NCBI RefSeq assembly: GCF_030680185.1
Contig: NZ_JAUXVZ010000004.1
Location: forward strand, 34,937-98,936
Direction of reading: 5' to 3'
DNA length: 64,000 nt
DNA from: Phenylobacterium sp.
GTDB lineage: Bacteria; Pseudomonadota; Alphaproteobacteria; Caulobacterales; Caulobacteraceae
Part shown: piece by piece, positions 24,975 to 32,766 of the stretch
Layout of the letters: every line of letters begins with the position of its first letter
Position numbering within the stretch: the stretch's first letter is position 1
Program-made: the position numbers and the translations under genes
The notes under the pieces: model-generated
Database searches by the model: none
What the model was told of the DNA's origin: nothing
What the model saw: only the letters and a program-made list of their open reading frames with translations

Positions 24975-25174
24975 AGAACCGTCTGCGCGAGCTGCGCACC
25001 GCCCGCGGCTGGACCCAGGCCGAGCTTGGCCAGCGCCTGGGGGTGTCGCGTCAGGCGGTCATCGCCCTGGAGAGCGACCGCCACGACCCGTCCCTGGACC
25101 TGGCCTATCGCATCGCCGTCCTGTTCGAGACGGACGTCGAGGGCGTGTTCGAAAACCCCCACCGGGCGCCCTAG
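24971..25174 (+). CDS. Short XRE-family transcriptional regulator
   Basis: This 67-residue DNA-binding protein is almost entirely a helix-turn-helix: LRELRTARGWTQAELGQRLGVSRQAVIALESDRHDPSLDLAYRIAVLF. The tail VEGVFEN is typical of the YozG-like subgroup. The GTG start overlaps the preceding gene's TGA, so the two are translationally coupled. A repressor of this size usually acts as a dimer on a short palindrome; the tandem palindromes at 24522-24564 in front of the operon fit autoregulation. It overlaps the convergent gene at 25171 by 4 nt. Confidence 0.92.
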   Translation: MKNRLRELRTARGWTQAELGQRLGVSRQAVIALESDRHDPSLDLAYRIAVLFETDVEGVFENPHRAP

Positions 25175-25512
25175 GTCTTGGTCTGCGTCCTCAGCCAGCG
25201 GCGGAGAAGGTGCAGGTGCAGGGCGTGGACCGCGAGATAGACCAGGCTGACAAAGGCCAGCACCAGGCGGAAGGTCAGCCGCTCGTCCGGCTCCACCCAG
25301 AGGCTGGCCAGGCTGAACGGCATGAGGGTGAAGGCCGCCAGCAGCGGCGTGAACGAGAGCGCGATCCCCCGCGGCGCCGACCAGGTCGGGACCCCCTTGA
25401 GGCTCCACTGCATGGGCAGCTTCATCCCGGCCGGCGCGCGCCGCGCAAAGGCCAGGGACATGGCCGCCAGCGCCAGGACGGTGATGCTCGAAACAAAGGG
25501 CGCGCTCAACAT
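25171..25512 (-). CDS. DUF1648-like small membrane protein
   Basis: This 113-residue protein has three hydrophobic segments (about 4-22, 47-67, 80-100). The loop KLPMQWSLKGVPTWSAPRGIAL resembles the DUF1648 pattern (P-x-H/Q-W-x-x-x-G-x-P) found in permease-like and SdpI-like proteins. Not assigned a function. It is convergent with the XRE gene and divergent from the kinase gene at 25619. Confidence 0.72.
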   Translation of the reverse strand: MLSAPFVSSITVLALAAMSLAFARRAPAGMKLPMQWSLKGVPTWSAPRGIALSFTPLLAAFTLMPFSLASLWVEPDERLTFRLVLAFVSLVYLAVHALHLHLLRRWLRTQTKT

Positions 25513-25618
25513 GCCGCCAGCTTGGCAGGTTTGGCCCAGGACTCAAACCGGCCGGACGCGCAGGTCGCCGCGCGCCAGACTGGATGGCGAGGTCCGCCAG
25601 CGGTGATAGCCTGCCGAC

Positions 25619-26329
25619 ATGGCCCCCCTCGCGCCCATACAGCATTCGGTCTCCACATGGGCTCAGCCCCTGCCGCCCGAGGCCTCGGACGAACGGGCGC
25701 GGTTGCTGGCTGCCTTGGCGCAGCAGGTGTGCGCCCTGGGGCCGGGGCGGCTCAAGGTGGCGGTGGACGGCCGCACGGCGTCGGGCAAGACCTCGTTCGG
25801 TCACGAGCTGGCGCAGGCGCTGGCTGCGCGGGGGCGGCCGGTCCTACGGGCCAGCCTCGATGATTTCAAGCGGCCCTGGCGCGACCGGGGCCTCTATGAC
25901 CGCGAAAGCGGCGAGGGCTATTACCGCAACGCCTTCGACTATGAGGCGGTGCGCCGCCTGCTCCTGACGCCGATGGCGGGAGACGGGCTGTGCGCCCTCT
26001 GCTCGATCGATCCCCGCACCCAGATCGATCATTCCGAGACCTGCGTGCAGGCGCCGCCGGACGCGATCCTCGTGGTCGATGGCGTCTTCGCCTTCCGGCC
26101 GGAGCTCAACGACCACTGGGACCTGCGGGTCTGGCTCGAAATCGCCACGGCCGAGTCCATCGCCCGCGGCCTGGCCCGTGACGGGGGCGATGGGTCCGTG
26201 ATGCGCGACCGCTATGTGGTGTCCGAAGACCTCTATGCCGCAGACGTCGATCCCGCCGCCCGGGCCGATGTGGTGATCGACAACAGCCGGTTCGACCAGC
26301 CCAGGCCGCTGAGGGGGCTGATCGCCTAG
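25619..26329 (+). CDS. Uridine kinase-like P-loop nucleoside kinase
   Basis: This 236-residue P-loop protein has Walker A VDGRTASGKTSFG (about 49-61), SLDDFKRPW (about 80-88) with the catalytic Asp region, and ILVVDGVFAFRPEL (Walker B-like). The C-terminal VVIDNSRFDQP matches the uridine kinase family end. The substrate is unproven; homologues act on nucleosides or similar hydroxyl compounds. The middle insert (DGLCALCSIDPRTQIDHSETC) has three Cys but no clear metal motif. It ends 4 nt into the convergent phnE. Confidence 0.8.
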   Translation: MAPLAPIQHSVSTWAQPLPPEASDERARLLAALAQQVCALGPGRLKVAVDGRTASGKTSFGHELAQALAARGRPVLRASLDDFKRPWRDRGLYDRESGEGYYRNAFDYEAVRRLLLTPMAGDGLCALCSIDPRTQIDHSETCVQAPPDAILVVDGVFAFRPELNDHWDLRVWLEIATAESIARGLARDGGDGSVMRDRYVVSEDLYAADVDPAARADVVIDNSRFDQPRPLRGLIA

Positions 26330-27132
26330 ATCAGCCGCGAGCGGATCGCCTGGGACAGGATGTCGATCAGGGTCACGGCGACGACGATCACCAGGGCGAT
26401 GGCGGCGACCCGGGAATAGTTGAAGCTGTTCAGGCTATCGAACAGGATCTGGCCGATGCCGCCGGCCCCGATGAGGCCAAGGATGGTGGCCGCCCGGCTG
26501 TTGGATTCGAACCGGTACAGCGCGTACGAGGTCCAGAGCGGGGCGACCTGCGGGACCACGCCCCAGGCGATCTCCTGCAGCTTGTGGGCGCCGGTGGCGC
26601 GCACGCCCTCGACCGGTCCCTTGTCGATGGACTCCACGGCTTCGGAGAACAGCTTGCCCAGCACGCCGCCGGTGTTCAGCGCCAGCGCCATGACGCCGGC
26701 GAACGGCCCCAGGCCCACGGCGACCACGAAGACCATGCCGATGACGAGATCGGGCACCGAGCGCAGGATGTCCATGACCCGGCGCACCGGCCACTGGATG
26801 GCCGGCGGCGCGATGTTGCGGGCGCCCAGAAGGCCCAGCGGCACGGCGATGAACACCGCCAGCGCCGTGCCCCACATGGCCATCTGGATAGTCAGCCACA
26901 TCTGGCTGATGAAGAAGGGCAGCAGGTCGAAGTCCGGGTTGATGAAGGCCCGGCCGAACTCGCGCATATTGTCCGAGCCCGAGAACAGGCGCGGGAACTT
27001 CTCGATCTCGGCGGGGCCGAAACTGAGCGCCAGGACGATGGCGATGCCGCCCCACAGCAGGACGTCGAAGATCCATTGACCCAGCGGCCGCGCGGGCGGC
27101 TTCAGGGCGGCGCTGGTCGCGATGTCGGTCAC
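26326..27132 (-). CDS. phnE: Phosphonate/phosphite ABC transporter permease
   Basis: This 268-residue inner-membrane permease has about six hydrophobic segments and the binding-protein-dependent permease (EAA-type) region GVRATGAHKLQEIAWGVVPQVAPLW (about 174-198). The GLIGAGGIGQILFDSLNSFNY segment near the C-terminus is characteristic of PhnE. It forms phnC-phnD-phnE with the two genes upstream. Only uptake genes are present; no C-P lyase or phosphonatase gene is visible. Confidence 0.94.
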   Translation of the reverse strand: MTDIATSAALKPPARPLGQWIFDVLLWGGIAIVLALSFGPAEIEKFPRLFSGSDNMREFGRAFINPDFDLLPFFISQMWLTIQMAMWGTALAVFIAVPLGLLGARNIAPPAIQWPVRRVMDILRSVPDLVIGMVFVVAVGLGPFAGVMALALNTGGVLGKLFSEAVESIDKGPVEGVRATGAHKLQEIAWGVVPQVAPLWTSYALYRFESNSRAATILGLIGAGGIGQILFDSLNSFNYSRVAAIALVIVVAVTLIDILSQAIRSRLI

Positions 27133-27154
27133 AGGCGTCGGGCTCTTCGTCTGA

Positions 27155-28213
27155 TCAGGGCGCAGGCGTCTGGGTCGGCGGAGCCGCCGCCTCGCCCGTG
27201 CGGGCCTCCAGGGCCTCGCGCTCGGCGCGGATGGCGTCCAGCGTGGTCTGGGCCTCGGCGATGCGGGCCTGGTCGCCGGAGTTCCTGGCGTTCAGCAGGG
27301 CCTCGGTCGCCTCCATCTCGCGCACCGGCAGCAGGTGCGTGGCGTCGGCGGGCAGGAATCCGCCGATGGAGATGGCCGACAACAGCTTGCGCTGGCGCTC
27401 GGCCTCAGGGCCCTCGCCCTTGCCATAGGTCAGGAAGAACTGGCGGACCTTTTCCTTCACCGCCGGATCCAGGTTCTTGCGCCAGACGATGGGGTCCTCG
27501 GGCAGCTTGGGCGATTCCCAGATCACATTGACCTTGTCGACCACGGTGGGCTGGCCGTTGGCGCGGTTTTCCACGTCGCGGATGCCCTGCAGGCGGATGG
27601 CCGTGGAATTGTTGGTGGCCACGTCCAGCACCCCGTTGGCCACGGCGAACAGGTTGGCCTGGTGGTTGGCGGCGCGGACCTGCTTGAAGCAGCGGTCGGG
27701 CTCGATGCCCTCAGGGGCGAACAGATAGGTCATGGGCGCCAGCGTGCCCGAGGTGGACTTGGCGTCGCCGATCCCGAAGTCGAGGGTCCGGTCGCACTTG
27801 AGCACGTCTTCCAGGGTCAGGCCGCTGGCGGCGGTGGCGATCAGCACCGAGCGATAGCCATCCTCGCCGGAGGGATCGAAGGTGCGGGCGAAGATCTCGG
27901 CGTCGGCCCGACGCACGGCCTCCAGCCCCGACAGGTTGGAGAACCAGCCCACATCGGTCTGGCCAAACCGCAGCGCCTCGATCAGGGCGGTGTAGTTGGA
28001 GCCGTAGAAGGGCTTCACCGGGATGCCGATCTCCTTCTCCATGTCGGCCAGGATCGGCCGCCAGAAGGTGTCGAGGCTGGTGGAGTTCTCCGTCGCCAGG
28101 ACCGAGAAGTTCAGCACCTCCGGCGCGTCGCCGGCCGTGCTGGCGGGCTCCGAACAGGCGCTGAGGCCAAGGGCGACCATCAGGCCGGCGGCGAGCAGGC
28201 TGCGGCGGATCAT
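27155..28213 (-). CDS. phnD: Phosphate/phosphite/phosphonate-binding lipoprotein
   Basis: This 352-residue periplasmic solute-binding protein has a lipoprotein signal ending LSAC with Cys20. The PhnD-type fold shows ILADMEKEIGIPVKPFYGSNYTALIEALRFGQTDVGWFS (about 50-90) and the ligand-pocket region SGTLAPMTYLFAPEGI. The gene overlaps phnC by 4 nt. The last 45 residues are a charged helical extension ending in a Pro/Thr-rich tail, longer than in most PhnD proteins. Ligand (phosphonate versus phosphite) is not determinable. Confidence 0.92.
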   Translation of the reverse strand: MIRRSLLAAGLMVALGLSACSEPASTAGDAPEVLNFSVLATENSTSLDTFWRPILADMEKEIGIPVKPFYGSNYTALIEALRFGQTDVGWFSNLSGLEAVRRADAEIFARTFDPSGEDGYRSVLIATAASGLTLEDVLKCDRTLDFGIGDAKSTSGTLAPMTYLFAPEGIEPDRCFKQVRAANHQANLFAVANGVLDVATNNSTAIRLQGIRDVENRANGQPTVVDKVNVIWESPKLPEDPIVWRKNLDPAVKEKVRQFFLTYGKGEGPEAERQRKLLSAISIGGFLPADATHLLPVREMEATEALLNARNSGDQARIAEAQTTLDAIRAEREALEARTGEAAAPPTQTPAP

Positions 28214-29004
28214 TGGGGAGCTCCTTCCCAGAAGACGTCTTCGAATTCCGGACCGTAGATGTCGATAAGCTGTTTGCGGGTCAGCGCCTGGGCCGGGCCA
28301 TCATAGACCACCTTGCCGGCCTTCAGCGCCACCACCCGGTCGCAATAGCGCATGGCGTAGTCCACCTGGTGCAGGGTGACGATCAGGGTCAGGCCGTCGG
28401 CCCGGTTCAGATCGCGCAGGATCTCCATCACCCGGCGGGCCGAGACGGGATCGAGGGAGGCCACCGGCTCGTCGGCCAGGATGATCTTGGCCTTCTGGAC
28501 CAGGGCGCGCGCAATGGCCGCCCGTTGCTGCTGGCCGCCCGAGAGGGTGCCCGCCCGCTGGCCGGCATATTCGGCCACGCCCACCCGGGCGAGCGCGGCC
28601 ATGGCCGCGCCCTTGGTTTCGTCCGGCCAGAAGCCGAGCAGGCCGCGCAGAAAACCGATCCGGCCGAGCGAGCCCATGGCCACATTGGTGAACAGGGTCA
28701 GCCGGCCCACCAGATTGAACTGCTGGAAGATCATGCCGATACGGATGCGGGTGCGGCGCACATTGCGATCCACCCGCCCCTCGGACTGCACCTGATCGCC
28801 AAAGGCCACGATGCGGCCGGCGCCCTTGTCGATCGGGGCCAGGCCGCTGATGGCGCGCAGCAACGTGGACTTGCCCGATCCCGACGGACCGATCAGGGCG
28901 ATCATCTCGCCGCGGGCGACGTCGATCGAAACGGTGTCCAGCGCGCGGCGGGTCCCGAAACTCTTCGACACTTGGCGCACCGAAAGAACGGCTGCGTCAG
29001 ACAT
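28210..29004 (-). CDS. phnC: Phosphonate/phosphite ABC transporter ATPase
   Basis: This 264-residue ATPase powers the PhnDE importer. It has Walker A GPSGSGKST (about 37-45), Q-loop IFQQFNLVGRL, signature LSGGQQQRAA and Walker B IILADEPVASLDP, followed by the H-loop TLHQVDYAM. Length and the family-typical KVVYDGPAQAL C-terminus fit PhnC. It is first of the three-gene operon, and a Pho-box-like sequence lies about 65 nt upstream. Confidence 0.95.
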   Translation of the reverse strand: MSDAAVLSVRQVSKSFGTRRALDTVSIDVARGEMIALIGPSGSGKSTLLRAISGLAPIDKGAGRIVAFGDQVQSEGRVDRNVRRTRIRIGMIFQQFNLVGRLTLFTNVAMGSLGRIGFLRGLLGFWPDETKGAAMAALARVGVAEYAGQRAGTLSGGQQQRAAIARALVQKAKIILADEPVASLDPVSARRVMEILRDLNRADGLTLIVTLHQVDYAMRYCDRVVALKAGKVVYDGPAQALTRKQLIDIYGPEFEDVFWEGAPQ

Positions 29005-29069
29005 GAATGGCGAATATCCCCTGGGCGTTGGCGGCCGGACTCATAACCCGCGTGTGATCGCCGAGCCCC

Positions 29070-29087
29070 ACGACGGTTTCATGACAT
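29070..29087 (-). promoter_or_regulatory. Candidate Pho box upstream of phnC
   Basis: On the minus strand the sequence ATGTCAT-GAAA-CCGTCGT resembles two direct CTGTCAT half-sites separated by 4 nt, the PhoB binding pattern. Matches are 6/7 and 5/7. It stands about 66 nt before the phnC start, a suitable place to activate the operon under phosphate limitation. The match is imperfect and unproven. Confidence 0.4.
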
Positions 29088-29199
29088 GGAAGACCAAAGA
29101 AGGCGAGGGCGCGGCTCGGGGTCTGGCCCGCGGCCCTCCGTCGCCCCAGGGTCGCGGCGGTCGCAGGCGGATTTAACCCGCGCCAACCCCTGGCCCCGC

Positions 29200-29329
29200 A
29201 AGGTTCTTTGGTCCGCGCCCTTTACATCCGATCCATATGCCCCTATTTCGCATGGCTCCGGCGGACCCCGTTGTCCTAAGCGTTGCTAACGCCGGATTGG
29301 GTTCAACAATCTGTTGGGGGTTGCGTGAG
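29200..29329 (+). promoter_or_regulatory. Structured leader of the ornithine decarboxylase gene (speF-like?)
   Basis: This leader can fold several ways. TCCGGCG (29257-29263) pairs with CGCCGGA (29290-29296), but the hairpin GCGTT/AACGC (29280-29292) uses part of the same right arm, so the two are mutually exclusive. CAACA/TGTTG (29304-29316) is a further hairpin directly before GGGGG, the only Shine-Dalgarno-like stretch. ACCCC (29265-29269) can pair with that GGGGT (29317-29321). This suggests translational control. Alphaproteobacteria have a known speF leader motif before ODC genes; I could not check the match. The rest of the 29005-29329 gap holds the Pho box and no gene. Confidence 0.4.
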
Positions 29330-30583
29330 GTGCATACGTACCATACGCCCCTGGACCTGGTCCGTGAGCGGTCACCGGAACGTCCTGTCGCCTTTGCGCG
29401 ACCGGACGCCGTGGCCCTAGCGGCGCGCTGGTTCCAGGATAATTTTAAAGGCGACGTCTTCTACGCTGTGAAGGCCAATCCTTCGCCATGGGTGCTTGAA
29501 ACCCTGGTGGCGAATGGCGTGCGGTCGTTCGACGTGGCGTCGGTTCCGGAAATCGAGCTGGTGGCCAAGCACGCCCCTGGCGCGCGCATGGCCTTCATGC
29601 ATCCGGTCAAGAGCCGCCGCTCCATCTCCACGGCCTATTTCGACCATGGGGTGCGGACCTTCGCGCTGGATACGCACGAAGAGCTGGCCAAGATTCTTGA
29701 CGCCACAGGCGGCGCCAAGGACCTGAACCTGATGGTTCGCCTGGGCGTCGCCGCCGAGGGCGCGGCCTATTCCCTGTCCGGCAAGTTCGGCGTCGACATG
29801 TACGAGGCCCCCGACCTGCTGCTGGCCGCCCGCCGGGCGACCCAGGAGCTGATGGGCGTCTCCTTCCATGTGGGCAGCCAGTGCATGCGGCCGACCGCCT
29901 ATCAGGCGGCCATGAGTCAGGCCTCCCGGGCCCTGGTCCGCGCCGGCGTGTTCGCCGACGTGGTCGATGTGGGCGGCGGTTTCCCGTCGGTCTATCCGGG
30001 CATGGTGCCGCCGGCGCTCGCCGACTACATGGACTCCATCGACCGCGGCTTCGCCGAAATGATGGTCCACGAGACCACCGAGCTGTGGTGCGAGCCTGGC
30101 CGGGCCCTGGTGGCGGAAGCCTCCTCGGTGCTGACCGCCGTCGAGCTGCGCAAGGGCGACGCCCTTTATCTGAACGACGGCTCCTATGGCAGCCTGTTCG
30201 ACGCCACCCACACCAAATGGCCCTTCCCGGTGAAGCTGATCCGGTGCGAGGACGGCGTGGCCCGTGAGGTCGAAGGCCCGCTGAAGCCCTATCGCTTCTA
30301 TGGTCCTACCTGCGACTCCCTCGACCACATGCCCGGCCCCTTCTGGCTGCCCGAGGATGTGCGCGAGGGCGACTATGTCGAGATCGGCATGCTCGGCGCC
30401 TATGGGGTGGCGATGAACACCCGCTTCAACGGCTTCGGCGACACCGAGACCGTGGTGGTGAACGATCCGCCGATGGCCTCGATGTATGGGCTGGCCCGCC
30501 GCTCCATCCCGGTGCCGCGGCCCGAGAGCCAGAATGTCGTGAAGCTGTCGCGGGCGCGGAGCAAGAAACGTCGTCGGCGCTAG
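29330..30583 (+). CDS. Ornithine decarboxylase (fold type III, PLP-dependent)
   Basis: This enzyme of about 417 residues converts ornithine to putrescine. The PLP-lysine is K48 (YAVKANP), the phosphate-binding EPGRALVAEA is at about 253-262, and the GPTCDSLD motif with the catalytic Cys328 is intact, which favours ornithine (or lysine) over diaminopimelate. The start is taken as GTG at 29330, where family homology begins (MHTYHTPLDLV), with GGGGG 9 nt upstream. The frame is open upstream to an ATG at 29252, so a longer form is possible. The tail ends in a strongly basic run (KKRRRR). The next gene acts on polyamines. Confidence 0.9.
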   Translation: MHTYHTPLDLVRERSPERPVAFARPDAVALAARWFQDNFKGDVFYAVKANPSPWVLETLVANGVRSFDVASVPEIELVAKHAPGARMAFMHPVKSRRSISTAYFDHGVRTFALDTHEELAKILDATGGAKDLNLMVRLGVAAEGAAYSLSGKFGVDMYEAPDLLLAARRATQELMGVSFHVGSQCMRPTAYQAAMSQASRALVRAGVFADVVDVGGGFPSVYPGMVPPALADYMDSIDRGFAEMMVHETTELWCEPGRALVAEASSVLTAVELRKGDALYLNDGSYGSLFDATHTKWPFPVKLIRCEDGVAREVEGPLKPYRFYGPTCDSLDHMPGPFWLPEDVREGDYVEIGMLGAYGVAMNTRFNGFGDTETVVVNDPPMASMYGLARRSIPVPRPESQNVVKLSRARSKKRRRR

Positions 30584-30607
30584 GGCGTTCGACTCCCAGA
30601 CGCATGA

Positions 30608-30639
30608 GACGCGACCGGTCGCTCCGTCCCGGTCGCGTC
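30608..30639 (+). terminator. Hairpin between the ODC and deoxyhypusine-synthase-like genes
   Basis: GACGCGACCGG (30608-30618) and CCGGTCGCGTC (30629-30639) form a perfect 11-bp stem with a 10-nt loop, followed by CTTTCTCC. The T-run is short, so it may be a partial terminator or a stabilising hairpin that lowers expression of the second gene relative to ODC. Confidence 0.5.
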
Positions 30640-30682
30640 CTTTCTCCATGGACGGGCGCTCAAACTCTAGGACTCCAAGAGA

Positions 30683-31741
30683 ATGAACGCTGAGGTTCAA
30701 TCCAACCGCAAGGCCGAGCTGCTCTCGTCCACCGTCGAGCACGTGGCCATCGACCAGTACGACGCCCGCCCGATCATCGACGCCATGCGTCAGATGAGCT
30801 TCACCAGCCGCGACACCGCGCGCGCCGCCGACATCTTCTCCATGGCGCTGGAGGACCCCTCCTGCTCCACCTGGCTGACGCTCGCCGGCTCGACCAGCGC
30901 CGGCGGCTGCATGCACATCTATCGCGACATGGTGAAGTACGGCCTGATCGACGCCGTGGTCGCCACCGGCGCCTCCATCGTCGACATGGATTTCTTCGAG
31001 GCCCTGGGTTTCAAGCACTATCAGGCGAAAGAGCCGGTGGACGATCGCGACCTGCGCGCCCTCTATATCGACCGGATCTACGACACCTATATCGACGAGG
31101 AAGAGCTGCAGACCTGCGACGCGGTGATCAAGGAGATCACCGACCAGCTGGAGCCGCGCCCCTATTCCTCGCGGGAATTCATCTGGGAAATGGGCAAGTG
31201 GCTGGCGGCGGGCAACGCCAAGAAGCCGGGCTCCCTGATCCAGACGGCCTATGAGGAAGGCGTGCCGATCTTCTGCCCCGCCTTCACCGACTCTTCGGCG
31301 GGCTTTGGCCTGGTCAAGCACCAGGTGGAGCGGATGAAGGCGGGCAAGCCCTACCTCACCATCGACTCCATCGCCGACTTCCGCGAGCTGACCGACGTGA
31401 AGATCGCGGCCGGCACCACCGGCCTGTTCATGGTCGGCGGCGGCGTGCCCAAGAACTTCGCCCAGGACACGGTGGTTTGCGCCGAGATCCTCGGACAGGA
31501 AGTCGACATGCACAAATACGCCATCCAGCTGACGGTGGCCGATGTGCGCGACGGCGCCTGCTCGTCCTCGACGCTGCAGGAGGCCTGCTCCTGGGGCAAG
31601 GTCGACGTCACCTGGGAACAGATGGTCTTCGCCGAAGCCACCACCGTCGTCCCACTGATCGCCTCGGACGCCTGGCACCGCGGTTCGTGGAAGACCCGCG
31701 AACGCCGCCGCTGGAACAAGCTGTTCGAAAAGGCGGCCTGA
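30683..31741 (+). CDS. Deoxyhypusine-synthase-like protein (probable homospermidine synthase)
   Basis: This 352-residue protein has the deoxyhypusine synthase fold. NAD-binding and active-site regions are visible as LTLAGSTSAGGCMHIYRDMVKYGLID (about 72-97) and GLFMVGGGVPKNFAQDTV (about 248-265). The catalytic lysine of the SWGK motif is present at K306, equivalent to the Lys that forms the imine with the aminobutyl group. Bacteria lack eIF5A, so such proteins are thought to transfer aminobutyl groups to putrescine, giving homospermidine. The ODC gene 100 nt upstream would supply the putrescine. Confidence 0.9.
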   Translation: MNAEVQSNRKAELLSSTVEHVAIDQYDARPIIDAMRQMSFTSRDTARAADIFSMALEDPSCSTWLTLAGSTSAGGCMHIYRDMVKYGLIDAVVATGASIVDMDFFEALGFKHYQAKEPVDDRDLRALYIDRIYDTYIDEEELQTCDAVIKEITDQLEPRPYSSREFIWEMGKWLAAGNAKKPGSLIQTAYEEGVPIFCPAFTDSSAGFGLVKHQVERMKAGKPYLTIDSIADFRELTDVKIAAGTTGLFMVGGGVPKNFAQDTVVCAEILGQEVDMHKYAIQLTVADVRDGACSSSTLQEACSWGKVDVTWEQMVFAEATTVVPLIASDAWHRGSWKTRERRRWNKLFEKAA

Positions 31742-31750
31742 CAGCCCTAA

Positions 31751-31774
31751 GGCCCCGCCCCGGCGGGGCCTTTT
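31751..31774 (+). terminator. Rho-independent terminator after the polyamine genes
   Basis: GGCCCCGCC (31751-31759) and GGCGGGGCC (31762-31770) form a 9-bp G+C-rich stem with a CC loop, followed directly by TTTTAT. It stands 10 nt after the stop codon of the deoxyhypusine-synthase-like gene and is the clearest intrinsic terminator in the window. Confidence 0.9.
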
Positions 31775-31870
31775 ATCGGCGAGGAACGCCAGACCCTGCC
31801 ACGGTCGAGCTCAATATCGCTCCAGACCACACAAAAACGGTCGGCCGTGGAAAACAACCAGGCCATACCC

Positions 31871-32482
31871 TTATCCACGCTGGGATGCCTTCACGTCCAC
31901 GGTAGAGACAATCCACTCTTCCGGCAAAGGCGCGTTTCTCGCTGCTTCAAGAGAAGAGAATGAATCTCCTACCTCTAGAGGCGCGCGATCAGCGGAGATA
32001 AAAACCCTCCTGTATCTACCGTCCCTGTCTTGGAATATCTGAAGCCGAGGGTGGGATACTTCCGCCCCTGCTCGGGAAATTGGCACTTCGAACAGCTCAG
32101 GTTCACCCCAATTAACCGCTATAATTCCAGCTTTAGAGAGCCAATCGTGGTTTTGAACAATTGAGCGTTCAATTGCTGCAGCCATGTTAAGATCTTTCAA
32201 TGCCGCTTGAACAGCTGCCCTAGTTTCAGCGGTATGCATCTCAAATTCTTTTATCTGAGACTGGAGTGCTAAAAATTCCTCCGGGGCTTTGGATTTCTCG
32301 TACAACGCCGTCTCAGCCTCTCCCGGTCCGGCGGCCTCGGTGGCTGAGCTGGCTTTCATTTTGGGGATTTCTAGCTCAAGCTGACGAACGCGAATGACAC
32401 CACGCCATGCCCAAGCCGACAGGATAAGCCCCGAAATGGCGACGGGGATTGCCAGTAAGTAGAAGACGGGCAACTCAGACAT
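31871..32482 (-). CDS. Membrane-anchored hypothetical protein with coiled coil and DUF1508-like C-terminus
   Basis: This 203-residue protein has an N-terminal membrane span (about 6-27), a charged helical stretch likely to be a coiled coil (about 60-110), and a small C-terminal domain. The end section (PRLQIFQDRDGRYRRVFISA, then VGDSFSSLEAARNA) weakly resembles the DUF1508/YegP repeat pattern. It overlaps the upstream 74-residue gene by 8 nt. Base composition is clearly lower in G+C than the neighbours, suggesting recent acquisition. Function unknown. Confidence 0.7.
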   Translation of the reverse strand: MSELPVFYLLAIPVAISGLILSAWAWRGVIRVRQLELEIPKMKASSATEAAGPGEAETALYEKSKAPEEFLALQSQIKEFEMHTAETRAAVQAALKDLNMAAAIERSIVQNHDWLSKAGIIAVNWGEPELFEVPISRAGAEVSHPRLQIFQDRDGRYRRVFISADRAPLEVGDSFSSLEAARNAPLPEEWIVSTVDVKASQRG

Positions 32483-32699
32483 CTGATCCGCCTGCTAGCG
32501 GGGCAATATATATGGCGAATCCAAGGCACCACAGTCCCACAACGAAGAGGGCGTATGCCATTGGTGGCATTCCCACGTCTGACACCATTGATTGGACGAT
32601 TGGTCCCGCGATCATCCCATAGCCCAAGTTGCTCAAGATCTTAACCGAAAGAGCCAGGCGGACTTTCCAGTCCCTTAGCTCACGCTCCGCCTCTCCCAT
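32475..32699 (-). CDS. Small two-segment membrane protein, partner of the downstream hypothetical
   Basis: This 74-residue protein begins MGEAERELRDWKVRLALSVK. It has a charged helical N-terminus, then two hydrophobic segments (about 26-40 and 45-66). I chose the ATG at 32699; an in-frame TTG at 32720 would add seven residues. The 8-nt overlap with the next gene indicates one transcript. Composition is low in G+C like its partner. No family recognised. Confidence 0.65.
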   Translation of the reverse strand: MGEAERELRDWKVRLALSVKILSNLGYGMIAGPIVQSMVSDVGMPPMAYALFVVGLWCLGFAIYIAPLAGGSDV

Positions 32700-32766
32700 G
32701 CGAGTTCCATTCCGGTGCAACTGGTTAATATAGGGCCCGACAGACTTCTTAGCGCAAGTGTTGAAC

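Noticed and set aside
29417..31678. 753-codon open frame antisense to the ODC and deoxyhypusine-synthase-like genes
   Set aside because: It crosses two real genes and the spacer, has no recognisable domain and shows the composition of antisense frames.
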